Source of the DNA: Exobasidium rhododendri
Taxonomy: Eukaryota > Basidiomycota > Exobasidiomycetes > Exobasidiales > Exobasidiaceae
Assembly (NCBI GenBank): GCA_026210745.1
Contig: CP110630.1
Span: forward strand, 3,100,001 to 3,164,000
DNA length: 64,000 nt
Direction of reading: 5' to 3'
Shown here: positions 33,404-44,897 of the stretch, one piece after another
Layout of the letters: each line of letters begins with the position of its first letter
How positions within the stretch are numbered: position 1 is the first letter of the stretch
The notes under the pieces: generated by a model
Database searches by the model: none
What the model was told of the DNA's origin: nothing
Seen by the model: only the letters and a program-made list of their open reading frames with translations
Made by a program: the position numbers and the translations under genes

Positions 33404-36361
33404 TTACAGGATGAACTGTGATTCTGATCTCCTTCTCTTTCCTTCTTCTTGCGCTGATGTCGCCTCTTCCTCTTCTTCCCCTCCTTCAAAGAAGCTGCGC
33501 TCAAGTTCGTACAAGGGCAGTACGTCCCCCGTCGGACTGTAAGACATGGAAAGATGACTCTCGATCGAGGTTCTTGCTTGGTCCACCCTTCGAAGCTGAG
33601 CACGTCCGGAGGCCACCATTGTAGCTTTCTTATCCTCTGTCTCCCTCTCCGTCACTGATCTAGCTATCTTCTCGCATGAGACGCGGCCGAGGATCAAGGC
33701 CTCATGGAAGTGTGGTATGCCAGGATACTCTGAAGCACTCCAACGCGAAGAAAAAGTAGTCGTCAAGTCTATCGGTTGATGTGCGATACTCTGATCAGCC
33801 GCGCCACCTGCACCTGTGGCATCCGTGTCGTGGATCAATGCTTTGTGCGGCGCACCGCCAAAGCCACCCGTTAAGCGCTTGCTGCGCCTACTGTCGCTGT
33901 CACAATCACTACCACCACCGCTACTTGTGCCGCTACTTGTGCCGCTACTTGTGCCGCTACTTGTGCCGCTACTTGTGCCGCTACTTGTGCTTGGCTGTTC
34001 GTAAGTGGATGATCTTGTGTCAGTCTGGCTCTCTTGCGAACTTCTGGAAGAGTAGTAATCTATTTCTTCACTGTACGTATTCTCTTGCACAGCATCCACG
34101 CTGAGAGATTGCTTGAACGAATCTCCTTCAAGCGCTGACGTCAAGATGAGATCGGGTTGACAATCAATCCATGTGGTGTCAAGGACGGCTACTACACTCT
34201 TGGCTGGGATTCGAACTAATCTTGGCTTTGGTCGAGATGGTGAACATCCGTCCTGATGTTCGTCTTCGTCTTTCTCACTTGACGTTGAGCTCGATCCATC
34301 AGCCGCTCCTAGTCTGTCTTGGTATTTGTCGTCGCAAACACTCCCAGTGTGCACCATCAGCTGCCCCAATGATTGCCACTCTGCGAACGAGTCCACACGC
34401 AAGCTCGACCTTTGATGAGTGGCATCCATTCCTTGCTTTTCGTCACTGTATGTGTCATGTGTGTCGTTTGAGACATAAAGTACTGGTGACGACTGATTGA
34501 GCTCGTCGTTGAAAAGCCTTTGCTGAGACAGCTCCGGTAGATCGCTCCACTGCCCCTCGCTAACAGTACTGTCGAGACTCTTACACGGGATGTGCAAAGT
34601 CGGATCCAGGGATGACCCCTGTTGGAAGGATCTGTTGATTACATTCTGCTGGATCTTTTCAGGACTAGAGCATAGCTGAGAAGCAAAGGTAGCCTTCTCG
34701 AGTCGACTAGGAAGGTGGAACGCGAGCCCCTCAACCTGAGTCCGTTGGCGTTTGGGCGAGGTCTGCAACAACCACATGCATCGCACCTTTGAAATGCCGT
34801 CAAGACCTGAAGACGGGGGTACGATTTGCTTTGGACACCTAGGAAAGGATTGCTGTTCTGTTTGTACAGGTGGTGTCCGGGAAACGTCTACGTGCTGCTT
34901 TGTCAGCGTTCTTTGCACAGCAATAGAAAGCTGTCTTGCCCACATTTTCAGCAGATCCTTGAGAGTCACTCCGTCCGACCCTTCGTGAATGGAGAAATGC
35001 TGTTCTGGATTTGGTAGTGGCTCTTGAGCATTTTGATCATCTGACTTTCTCGCAGTGATAGAAGAGGTCATCTGCACGACCGTGTGTGAGCATTTGGCAG
35101 TCTCGTTTGGCCTATCTTTAACACTCTTCCGACAGTGGTCAATTGTCTGTGGGGTCGACTCCACTTCAGGTGGTCGCCCTTCCTCTCCATTGATGCTTGG
35201 AGAGTCGCATATTGCCTCTTCGGCGCTTCCTGACACTGCGAGGCTGTCCGTATGTCTTTGACCGGTAAATATCTCCCCATCTTCATCTCTATGACCATAA
35301 AATATTTTCTCTGACGGAAAGGACTCTACTGTTGCGTACTGTTCCTTGCAAGGGGAATGTACCAGGTCAGACGTCGTGATTTCAGAAGTAGCGTCGAGGC
35401 TGCTTTGACTTGACATCTCGCCAGAAGTACTGAGACCAAGCCCCAATGTGCTATCTTGACGACTTTTACCCTGATGAGAGCTGCTGCTTGGCGATGTGGC
35501 CGATGCGCTTGTGTTGAAAGTATCTGTTCTCGACAAAAGTGAAGATGATCGCAGGGTGATTCTTGTGCTTTGTGCCGTCCTAAGATAGTCGAAGGAAAGT
35601 TCAGAAGGAGGAAGCTGAGGGGAAGGCAGAGCCGTGTAAGGATTTTTTCTTTGCTTCAGAGAACAATCCAGATCCCTCTGGGTCTCCTCAGCTCTGCCTC
35701 CTAGATCTTCTGTCTGCTTTCTCCCCTTCCAATGAGGAGGGGAGGAAGAGTACATATTGTATTTCTGAGACGAGCTAGAAGGCTGCAGTGCTGGGCTTGA
35801 TAGTTCAGGTGAAGATTGAGACGTTCCCTTGAAAGGAGTGACAGTATTCATGTAACGATGCTCGGATTTGGTCCTAGAGAGTACGGTTCTGCTCGTCCAG
35901 TTCCTTGTCAGATTAATTTCTGGGGTTGCTGTTGTGGACTGCCGTTCGACCTTTGTTTGACACTCATCTGCTTGTCGCTCACCTTGCACTCGACTCTTGC
36001 TGGGATCGAAGAATCGCCAAATTCGGAAATGATAGCCAGCAATAGCAAGTAAAAACAACGCAAGTATGCTGAGGACGATCGCTACAATGTGTGGCCCCTT
36101 CCAGCTGTCAGTAATTTCAGAAGAGAACGTTCGCGATCCCATAGTTGTCGTGTTGACAGCTGCGAGGCTATTCCAGGGCAGGTAGTCTTGCCCTAGACTA
36201 CCGCTAGTAATCGCACTTGCAATGGCGTGAGGTGATGTCTCCCTGCGCGTGATCTTCTTTGCGAGGCTCTTGTCGAATAGTAGGCGCTTGAAAGCTTGAG
36301 AGTGATGACCATTAGGAGAGTGATTGCGATCGTACCTCTGTGCAGCCGTCATATTGAGCAA
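33404..36361 (-). CDS. Uncharacterised large single-pass membrane protein with SGTS minisatellite
   Basis: Intronless, 985 residues, family not recognised. One strong hydrophobic segment (HIVAIVLSILALFLLAIAGY, about residues 89-108) is followed by basic HFRIWRFF. The N-terminal 88 residues are basic with no clear signal peptide, and the remaining 870 are Ser/Thr/Gln-rich and probably disordered and cytosolic. Near residue 790-815 lie six perfect SGTS repeats. The C-terminus returns to conserved-looking charged sequence (about 850-985: HFHEALILGRVSCEKIARSV, ERSFFEGGEEEEEATSAQEE). The layout recalls fungal single-span signalling or septum proteins, but no function can be assigned. Alternative start at residue 4 (MTAAQR). 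It converges on NDC1 with 181 bp between stops. Confidence 0.7.
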   Translation of the reverse strand: MLNMTAAQRYDRNHSPNGHHSQAFKRLLFDKSLAKKITRRETSPHAIASAITSGSLGQDYLPWNSLAAVNTTTMGSRTFSSEITDSWKGPHIVAIVLSILALFLLAIAGYHFRIWRFFDPSKSRVQGERQADECQTKVERQSTTATPEINLTRNWTSRTVLSRTKSEHRYMNTVTPFKGTSQSSPELSSPALQPSSSSQKYNMYSSSPPHWKGRKQTEDLGGRAEETQRDLDCSLKQRKNPYTALPSPQLPPSELSFDYLRTAQSTRITLRSSSLLSRTDTFNTSASATSPSSSSHQGKSRQDSTLGLGLSTSGEMSSQSSLDATSEITTSDLVHSPCKEQYATVESFPSEKIFYGHRDEDGEIFTGQRHTDSLAVSGSAEEAICDSPSINGEEGRPPEVESTPQTIDHCRKSVKDRPNETAKCSHTVVQMTSSITARKSDDQNAQEPLPNPEQHFSIHEGSDGVTLKDLLKMWARQLSIAVQRTLTKQHVDVSRTPPVQTEQQSFPRCPKQIVPPSSGLDGISKVRCMWLLQTSPKRQRTQVEGLAFHLPSRLEKATFASQLCSSPEKIQQNVINRSFQQGSSLDPTLHIPCKSLDSTVSEGQWSDLPELSQQRLFNDELNQSSPVLYVSNDTHDTYSDEKQGMDATHQRSSLRVDSFAEWQSLGQLMVHTGSVCDDKYQDRLGAADGSSSTSSEKDEDEHQDGCSPSRPKPRLVRIPAKSVVAVLDTTWIDCQPDLILTSALEGDSFKQSLSVDAVQENTYSEEIDYYSSRSSQESQTDTRSSTYEQPSTSSGTSSGTSSGTSSGTSSGTSSGGGSDCDSDSRRSKRLTGGFGGAPHKALIHDTDATGAGGAADQSIAHQPIDLTTTFSSRWSASEYPGIPHFHEALILGRVSCEKIARSVTERETEDKKATMVASGRAQLRRVDQARTSIESHLSMSYSPTGDVLPLYELERSFFEGGEEEEEATSAQEEGKRRRSESQFIL
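33918..33989 (+). repeat. Minisatellite: six perfect 12-bp units in coding sequence
   Basis: ccgctacttgtg repeated six times without a mismatch. On the coding (minus) strand each unit encodes Ser-Gly-Thr-Ser. Unit length is a multiple of three, so copy-number change keeps frame. Confidence 0.95.
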
Positions 36362-37423
36362 AAAGAAGAAACAGCTCTAGCCTTCTTAAGTTCGACAGAT
36401 CATAAAGTAGGATGTGGCCGGAAAGATGAAGAGTAGCCAGAATATCTTAAAAATTGGAGGGAAGGATGTTCTAAATGAGTGTCGTTATAATGTATAACTT
36501 TGCCGAAGCCTGGAACGATAGCGATGATTATAGGAGGATGAGTCCTCGAGTAGACAGGGCGTTCGATGATGAAAGTGAGACTGTGCTCTCCGGTCGTCCA
36601 GAGCTTCTCGAGTACGCTCAACGGCCTGTGCGCAACTGGAATGTTTATGACTCAACTTTTTTCGAATCTGCTGCAAAGGAAAGGGCTGCCCAGCACTACA
36701 GGAGGTTTACTGCTACGTCTTGTCGGAGAGACAGACTAATCTGAATGTGCTATATTCTCGACGCACAGGAGCTTATTTTTACTCATTTTTGAACGGAGAC
36801 TGTGTTGTCGCATCGGTAAGGCAGCCATCACTTACCTGTCGCTCGTCGTAGTAAGCTTTGTCTCCCAATATCTTGCTTTGATACGTGGCAGCAATTAAAA
36901 CAATACTCATCCTTCGACACAATTTTGTGTGGCAGTCTATTTCGAACGCAGCGAGTAGGACGGGTAACTTTTTCTCAGCACCATGCGAAGAGACAGGTCA
37001 TCCAACACGGGGATGTGTGGTACAGTTGCACTGTGATCAAGTCTTCTTGCAAAGTCTCACAGAATCAAGCTTATTTCTACTTTAGCGGCCGCCCAAGCCA
37101 CGTGGCGCGTTATTTTAATCTATTTAGGTAGGTACCGTAAAAGGAAACGGGCGTCGTTGTAGTGCCTCTTGGCCTGGGCAGCACCTGGAATGGGACAATC
37201 GCATTCGCCCAAAATCTATCATCACACACGATCACACCAACAATAGACTGACCTTTTCGATCTTCGCTGCATCAAACCTTCATATTATTGGGAAAGCTCT
37301 TGTGATCAAATTATTGACACTGTGAGATCGCATCGCCGGCAGAGACGAGCAGCATACAATTGAGCGAAAACAAGAGCGGAGGAAAGACTAGACAATAAGC
37401 TATAATATATCCACATCTGCGCC
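36362..37423. other. Divergent intergenic region upstream of YPT6
   Basis: About 1.1 kb between the start of the unknown membrane-protein gene and YPT6. It holds an 89-codon + strand frame (36475-36744), listed separately, and an inverted TACGGTACC element near 37130-37140. Nothing else is supported. Confidence 0.4.
36475..36744 (+). CDS. Possible small hypothetical protein, 89 residues
   Basis: An unspliced ATG-to-TGA frame rich in Arg, Asp and Glu (NDSDDYRRMSPRVDRAFDDE) with no membrane segment. Its composition looks more protein-like than other frames in the gap, but no family is recognised, a minus-strand frame overlaps it, and it lies in a promoter region. It may be an upstream frame of YPT6 or chance. 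Confidence 0.25.
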   Translation: MSVVIMYNFAEAWNDSDDYRRMSPRVDRAFDDESETVLSGRPELLEYAQRPVRNWNVYDSTFFESAAKERAAQHYRRFTATSCRRDRLI

Positions 37424-38397
<974 letters not shown>

Positions 38398-38597
38398 TCG
38401 TGTGTTCATTAGACAGGAGAGGATCAGTGTGTCACTTTCAAGGCTCTATTGCTTCCAAATGTAATCCAAGGGTGCTTTAATTGAATGTCGTTATTACATT
38501 GTAGAACATTGAGGGGAAAGTGAAGTGTAATAGGTTTGAGTGATCATTTGGACATCTATGGCGAGGGCTTCTCCCTTTTCGTTCCTTGGTCCGCCAC

Positions 38598-40750
38598 CTA
38601 CAGGAGTAGCATCTCCACCACCTTCACCCGATTAGCCATGTCTTGCAGTAGCAGCGAGCATGCTTCTATGTGCTTCTTCAATAGTCCCTTCTCCCTTTGC
38701 CCTGCTTCGTCGTCATCTTCGTCGTTGCCGTCGTTCTTCATCTGTTTCTTTCTTTCCTGGACTCTCTCTTCCAGGTTCGTGCAAGTTTGCTCCATTGCAG
38801 CCAAATCACTGCTACCGACTTCTTTCAGCCCAGCTAGACACAGACTTGCAAGCTGCTTCAGGGCTTCTTGACTACTCTTGTTGCCCTCGGTGTACTCTTT
38901 CACACTTCGTAAGATTTTGACTATCTCACACTTTAGATGAAACCTCTCTGCCATCGCACGCATCTCTGCCCTCTTCCAAGATGCTGCAAAGACCAAGTGC
39001 TTCCATTTATGTGTCGTCGTCATTGGCTTCTTCAAGCGACCATTTCTGCTCCTTTCGCCGCCCTTTGTCTCATCTCCTTCTTCCCCCAGGAGCACTTTCA
39101 CACTTCCGAGTCGCAACAGTGAATCGATCTCGCCGTTGCTTCGATCATCTTGACTTTCCACGATCGATCTTTCTATGCCCTTCTTGGGTTTAGCACGAAT
39201 CCAGATGGAATCGGCAATCGCGTCGAGAAGCACACTGACTTTTCGTGGCAGGCTGTCATCATTGCCAAGGATCTCGATGCAGTTCTCGTACTCGCTACTG
39301 ATGGCATGCTCTTCATCTTCTGCAGTGCTTTCAAGACACATAATGACTGCTTCACTCAATTCGAATTGATATCCACCTTGTCGCAGAGACTGCATTCGTA
39401 CGACACAATGCCTTTTCATGTCAGCAACGCCTTTTTCGAAGGTCGTTTCCAGAAATCACTTACTTCGCAGAGCACTTGCTTTCCCAGACCGTCACATTTG
39501 GCCAATAAAGCGGCCGTTGCTCTCAATATTGCTTGTCTATCCAAGTGAGCCAAATCAACAAGATGATAGAGCTGCGGTTGTAGAGATCCAATGTCAACAT
39601 AGCAAGATCCAATTCGACTGGCCGTTCTTCTCTCACCTCTACCACAATGGCAGCCGCAACTCTACCTCTTGCATGTCGCTCTGTCAGCCTTTGCTTTGCA
39701 CTCTTGCCATCCTTATTGTCCGGCCTAATCAAGGAAGTGGGCATCAGCCCTGCAAAGATAAAGTCCATAGCTTCTCCTACGTTGTCGGAAGGCCTACTCT
39801 CGTCCTTAAGTCCGACATCATCTCGCCTGTATTTGCGTTTCCGATTCTGGACATCTACTTGTCTCTCAAGATGCGATGGTGTGCTGAAACCAGCTGAACG
39901 AGTAATGACCGACGTAAATGATTCGATCGTACCCTCTTTGCAGTATACGCAAGCGGAGACATACCTTGCAACTTTCGGATCTCTGTCTGCCATCCTCTCA
40001 GCAGCACACTGGCAAGCCTCCATACCGCTTCTCCGTCATACTCGCTTTTACAGAGCAGACTCTCGTCCCCCTCTCTTTGATTTTGCACTGTTACTCTCCT
40101 ATTTTCTCGAATAGTCCTCTTCGCTCGAACATTTTCCGCATCCATCATAGAGCCCAATGCAAAGACTTCCCACACATTCTCACACTCCGTCACTTTTCTT
40201 GAAAAGCGCTTCGACGAGCTCAATTCAGAGGATGAAAATAGATCGTCTTCCGATACCTGCTCCTCGGCAGGATCGTTTACCTCCTTGCTTGATTTCTCCT
40301 TCTCGCTTTGCGTTCTCGGAATAGTGTCGAATAGCACCCGATATGAGGTGAGGTCGCCAAACTTTTCCAAAAGCTTAGTGGCCTCAGTGATAGTGTTCGC
40401 ATCAGGTCCATTGGCTTCTGCTGTTTTGTGGAGAGTGTCTTGTATGCCAGCTCCGCCCTCAGATCGACTGGAGCGACTTGTAAGTGGACACAAGCTGACA
40501 GTCAGGAGCTGTCTCAACAAATTGCTGATACAAGCAATGGGTCAGACGGCAATCCACTGGTCGAGCTCATACACTCCTTGACACTGACCTGGTAGGATGC
40601 CAACCCAGCGAAGCCAACTGACTCAAAGAGGAGACGCCAAGATCATCTATTCCCAAGTTCAGCTACAGTCGTCCAGCTCTCTCTTTCCTACGTAAACGTT
40701 TTCGAACGAAATATGAATCTAACACTTACATTGCTCTTCTTCGAATGCAT
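38598..40750 (-). CDS. Uncharacterised protein, six exons
   Basis: Minus-strand exons 40730-40750, 40589-40662, 39965-40524, 39637-39893, 39464-39571, 38598-39389; 1812 bases, 603 residues, all junctions in phase. I assembled it from splice signals (GTAAGT, GTCAGT, GTATGT, GTGAGA, GTAAGT donors) without help from a known homologue. It looks mainly helical: LNLGIDDLGVSSLSQLASLG, LYHLVDLAHLDRQAILRATA, GGYQFELSEAVIMCLEST, and a C-terminal coiled-coil-like region with TNLEERVQERKKQMK and an acidic NDEDDDEAG insert. No domain, signal or membrane span is seen. The first exon has seven codons, so the start is less certain than the rest. Function unknown; a subunit of a larger complex would fit but is a guess. 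Confidence 0.65.
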
Positions 40751-40972
40751 GCTCAGCCAGTTGCACAAGTCGAAGAGAGGCAGGCTGCGTCAGGCATATT
40801 GACATTGCCCACTACCGAAACGGCGAAGTACGAGGCCTGGTGATGGGATACGCGTGTAAAGTTTAACCTCACGTCAGTCCTCCCCCACTCATTTAATTCA
40901 GACGTGAACAGTAAGTGCATTGGGTATAAAAAGTATGCATGCAAAGATCTCGTTCCCTACACTGCCAGGTCA

Positions 40973-42112
40973 TCACGACGAATGATGGAAACGGTCCCAA
41001 TTGGATAGGAATATCTTGGCCGCCTCAACGTATCTGTACTCTTGACTCATCTGGCCTGTAGGCAATCTGTCGCCCAGGACGTCTGCTGCAAGGCGGACCA
41101 TCTGCCAGCATTTCACGCCCAATTCTTCGGCTGAGTGATAATCGCTCTCTATGAGCAGTCTCGTAGGATCGCAAGCCAGAAGCTGATCATGCAAGTCCTT
41201 TTGCCTTTCATTGATGGCTATGGAAAAGGAAACGTAGAGATTGCGGTGCTTTTTTTGAAGTTGAGAGATCATCGTCGGACTAAGAGTGCAGCTATGTAGA
41301 TCTACATTGATGTCTTCAAAACATCTATTCTGCATCCTAGTCGACTCCGCGATATCCTCCTCGTCTCCTTCCTTTGCTTGATCGTTTTGCAACAACCTCC
41401 TTTGCTTCTTGTTCAGTCCCTGTTCCTTACTAGGAAATTCTTTCTTGAGATCATCAAAGAGCGAAATTGTCGCGCCGCCAGCTCGGACGCTGTGGAAGCT
41501 GATGCTCCTACCAAGCTCGATGGCAATAGCGATCTGCTTCTTGATGACGTATATTTGGTGATACATGGGTGTATTAAGATCGGTCAAAGGTCTTTCTCGT
41601 AAAGCAAGGGAGTGCGTGTTGGCGTAATCGTCTGGCCCTCTTGTCCAGCCTTTGGGATTGCAAGGCAATCGAAATGCTCGATCGATTCCTACTTCACCTA
41701 GAAGGGCGTTGGGATGCTTTTCCAAATTCGAGCGTAAGTTCGAGAGTATGTTTGATAGTGTAATTGGCTCCGGTAAGCCAGGCAAGAGAGCCTCCAGTTG
41801 ATCGGCTGCCTTTTCATCCTTGAATAGATGTCGGTAGTGGTCTTTTGTGTCGACATACTTTTGATCCGATATTAGGTGTACGAACCATGGGTGGTAGCCA
41901 AATGCTGGAATGACCTTGTGAGGCAACTGTGTGGCCAATTGAGACACCAATACTTGATCGCGAACGCAAGTAGACATGGCGCAAATCTTTCCTATCTGTA
42001 AATCTGACAGCTTTTCCTTCAGCACATCTGCATTGTCCCATGGGCGTGGATCGTCGGTGGGGTGGCAGTGTGCATCGATCAGTAGCGGCCATGCTGCTTC
42101 GGGCGGTTCCAT
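40973..42112 (-). CDS. SCN1: TatD-family metallohydrolase (Scn1/Cut9-interacting type)
   Basis: Intronless, 379 residues. Metal ligands of the TatD amidohydrolase fold are visible: LLIDAHCHPTD at residues 10-20 (HxH), FGYHPWF at about 72, LLGEVGIDRAF at about 137 (Glu), SFHSVRAGG at about 205 (His), LHSC at about 272 and LLIESDYHSAEE at about 330 (Asp). TatD proteins are Mg-dependent DNases; the S. pombe homologue Scn1 was found as a partner of the APC/C subunit Cut9. The insert KKEFPSKEQGLNKKQRRLLQ is Lys-rich. The start is 15 nt before the conserved core and no better ATG lies upstream in frame. Confidence 0.88.
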   Translation of the reverse strand: MEPPEAAWPLLIDAHCHPTDDPRPWDNADVLKEKLSDLQIGKICAMSTCVRDQVLVSQLATQLPHKVIPAFGYHPWFVHLISDQKYVDTKDHYRHLFKDEKAADQLEALLPGLPEPITLSNILSNLRSNLEKHPNALLGEVGIDRAFRLPCNPKGWTRGPDDYANTHSLALRERPLTDLNTPMYHQIYVIKKQIAIAIELGRSISFHSVRAGGATISLFDDLKKEFPSKEQGLNKKQRRLLQNDQAKEGDEEDIAESTRMQNRCFEDINVDLHSCTLSPTMISQLQKKHRNLYVSFSIAINERQKDLHDQLLACDPTRLLIESDYHSAEELGVKCWQMVRLAADVLGDRLPTGQMSQEYRYVEAAKIFLSNWDRFHHSS

Positions 42113-42313
42113 CCTGCCTTACCACGTCTAGCTCTTCATGCTGCTTGAGGTGCCTCCTGGTGGCGTGGAAGTGATCGTGTCGATTTTGAGTTCTTGGCGT
42201 GGAGTAAGCAACTTTTGTTTCCCTCGCATCTTCTCGAGCGCGTTGTGAAGTTGGGGAAACGACACTGCAACTTTAAGCTTCCACAATTCCCAATCCTTGG
42301 ATAGCGACTTTGC

Positions 42314-44544
42314 ATGTCATCAGCTACTTTGCGGCAGGAGGACCGCATTAGAGAGACAACTGCTGGTCAGGGCAGGCAGAAGAAGCCTACGTCGAGTGTT
42401 AGTCCTGCTGATGTCAGCGGTAGAGCAGCCCACTCCTCTTCGTCTCGATATCAAGCTTCCACTTCGACGTCATCATCATCAAATGTACGACGTTCCTCTC
42501 TGTTCGGGACGGACGATCGAGTGGTCTTGGATATTGGGTCTCGTGTGACGAAGATTGGATTCAGTGGAGAGGCAAGACCGAGAGACATATTCTTCTCAGT
42601 AGAAGAAGCTACGCCCTCCACGAGTCAAACTGGCAATAAAGATGGGGTGCTGTGGAGTACAGATCTCTTGCGATGCAGGAACGAAGGGGATCGTCGCTTG
42701 ATAAGGTTGCAGCTGAAAGCGAGGCTTACCGTCCTTTTGCGGTCCATTTTCTACCAGTGAGTGGCCAAGCATTGGCTTTTGAATAAGCTTGATCAGGTGT
42801 CACTGATCACGACGTCCTGCTCTTCTTTTTCCTTTCCAAAGACGTCTACTAGTCGACCCAAAGCAGCGAAAAGTACTCGTGGTGGAAAATGCACTGATGC
42901 CGACGATAGTGAAGCAGTCTTTGCAAGAGATCCTGTTTGGGAACTTGCAGGTCTCGTCGGTAAGCTTCCTTCCTTCTCACTTACTGTGTACTCTCGCCAT
43001 TGGGAGGACGAACTCATTAGTGATGGACGTCGGGTACCATGAAGCTACACTTTTACCCATCCAATTCGGTCGAGTACTTACATCTCCTCACCTCTTGACA
43101 AGCCCCAGGGCTGGCAAGAGGCTTTCGATGAGACTACGTGCTCTACTGCTACACTCTGCTACCATGATAACTCCTGCATCAATTAGTATTGTCTCGAACA
43201 ATCATAGTGCCTTGGCAAGTTCGCGCATGGGTAAAATCCCAGCGCAGATCCTGACACCGGACTTCTTGGATGAAATTAAAGCAAAGACTTTGTTTGTCGG
43301 AGACATGCAGGAAGAGGTTGAAGACCGAACGGATACAATCAGTCAACTGCCAGAAAATTCCTCAGCCTGGATCAGCAGGGTGTCGTCTGGTGTATTGGAT
43401 GAAGAGAACGACAAGATCCTGATGACACTACTGGAAAGCAGGTACAAAGGAAGATCTAAGGCAAAGGACATGGTGATCAACATATCCTCTGAGGAGAGAG
43501 ACGCAGCAGTTCCCGCTACAGTGCCATCTACGATAGGAGCACCGCTACATTCGACGCTTTCGTGGAAAGGCTCGATCCTCATTCCAGGCTGGATCAGGGA
43601 AAGAGCGGCCGAGGTCCTGTTCGAAGGAGGGGACGAGGATGAATTGAGCCTGGTCGAGATGATACTGAATGCGCTTGTCAAGGTAAGAGAGCGTGAGGTA
43701 GCGTTGAATTTCTCTTATGGCCAATCTACTTACGATGCTGCTCTTGTAACAGTTACCAGTCGATTTACGCATACAGCTTGCTGCTAACATCTACATTGTA
43801 GGAGGAACAGCCATGCTACCCGGGCTTTCACACCGCCTTCGCATCGAATTGATCAGCAAATTGATCCAGTCGCAAGGAGATGGAAGTGCGGCGAGTAGCA
43901 GTGTTGCTCTATCTCTTCCACGAGTCGGACCAACCGAGCATTTCCACGGCAGATCGCCTTCGAATAGCGTCGTCACCAAGAAGAAGGCCTTTGACACCAT
44001 CAACGAGAGTGAAGAAGGTAGCGGTGATTCGACGATAAGCTCGAGAAGCGCTCTTGTTGGGTCAAATGACAGACAAGCTTTTACCTTGGAGAGTAAGGCG
44101 ATGAGAATGAAGAGGAGGAAGAGGGAGGAATTCTACTACGGCCCTATCTCTTCTTTGGCAGCCCATGTAGCCGTTCTCGATGACCATGCACCGCGGATCG
44201 ATGCCGACGGGCAGCCAGTAGGAGGGACGGCCCCATCATTCACCGTCAACCTCTCCAGCTGGATCGGTGCCAGTCTGCTTGCCTCGCTTCATGTGTCGTC
44301 GATCGATGAAAAGACGCGAGACGTCTGGGACGAAGAGCAAGAAGTGATCGAAGCAGCAGCAAAGAGTAAGAGCAAGTCAAAGGGTCAAGCTTTCTTGGAG
44401 AGACCTGGATTAGGTGCTGGGAAGGGGAGTTTCTTGGGATCCATGAGTGGTCTGGACTTGGGCACTTATGGACCACTCTCGGCCAGTGCTCGCAGCAAAT
44501 TTAGCAGCGGGAGCAATCCACGATCACCCCCTCCACCATCGTGA
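42314..44544 (+). CDS. ARP10: Actin-related protein, probably dynactin Arp10/Arp11 type
   Basis: Three exons: 42314-42756, 42842-43682, 43753-44544; 691 residues. The actin fold is recognisable by DRVVLDIGSRVTKIGFSGEA (phosphate 1), LLVDPKQRKVLVVENALMP, FLPSHLLCTLAIGRTNSLVM (phosphate 2), and NIYIVGGTAMLPGLSHRLR (adenosine). Divergent actin motifs, with DIG in place of the usual DNGS, fit the pointed-end Arp10/Arp11 subunits of dynactin rather than conventional actin or nuclear Arps. Compared with a 375-residue actin there is a Ser-rich N-terminal extension of about 65, an acidic insert, and about 100 extra Ser-rich residues before ELISSWIGASLLASL and an extended C-terminus. Dynactin links cargo to dynein. 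A divergent nuclear Arp is the main alternative. Confidence 0.75.
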
Positions 44545-44897
44545 TCTCATGTGTCGTTCGTCGTTGTTCATCAGCAAAGCTTCTCGCCATGCTTGATATA
44601 AGAAATTGTACTAATGAAAGCTTCACTTCGTTACACGAAGATGAATAAAATATCTGTAATACTAAATGGAAACCTGTAATAATACTGAACGGAGGTGTTG
44701 AGTGTTGTTCTATACAATGCAGGGGCGCGTATGGTGCAACAGTACAATCAACAATAGCCCGGACGAGAAAAGCCCCTTTTTTTAGAAACATTCATTTCAC
44801 GCATCAGGGACAAGCAGCTCGCTCGAACCTCCATTTCTCTCGTTGTTACTCTACCTATACACTCAAACGGAAGGTCAGCGGAGGAAGAAACTTTACG
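44545..44897. other. Intergenic region between ARP10 and the LIM gene
   Basis: About 350 bp, AT-richer than its flanks, with ARP10 3' sequence and the LIM gene promoter. No gene seen. Confidence 0.45.

Noticed and set aside
42960-42997. GTAAGC...donor-like site in ARP10 exon 2
   Set aside because: Reading through gives VSSVSFLPSHLLCTL, which matches actin-related proteins, so there is no intron here.
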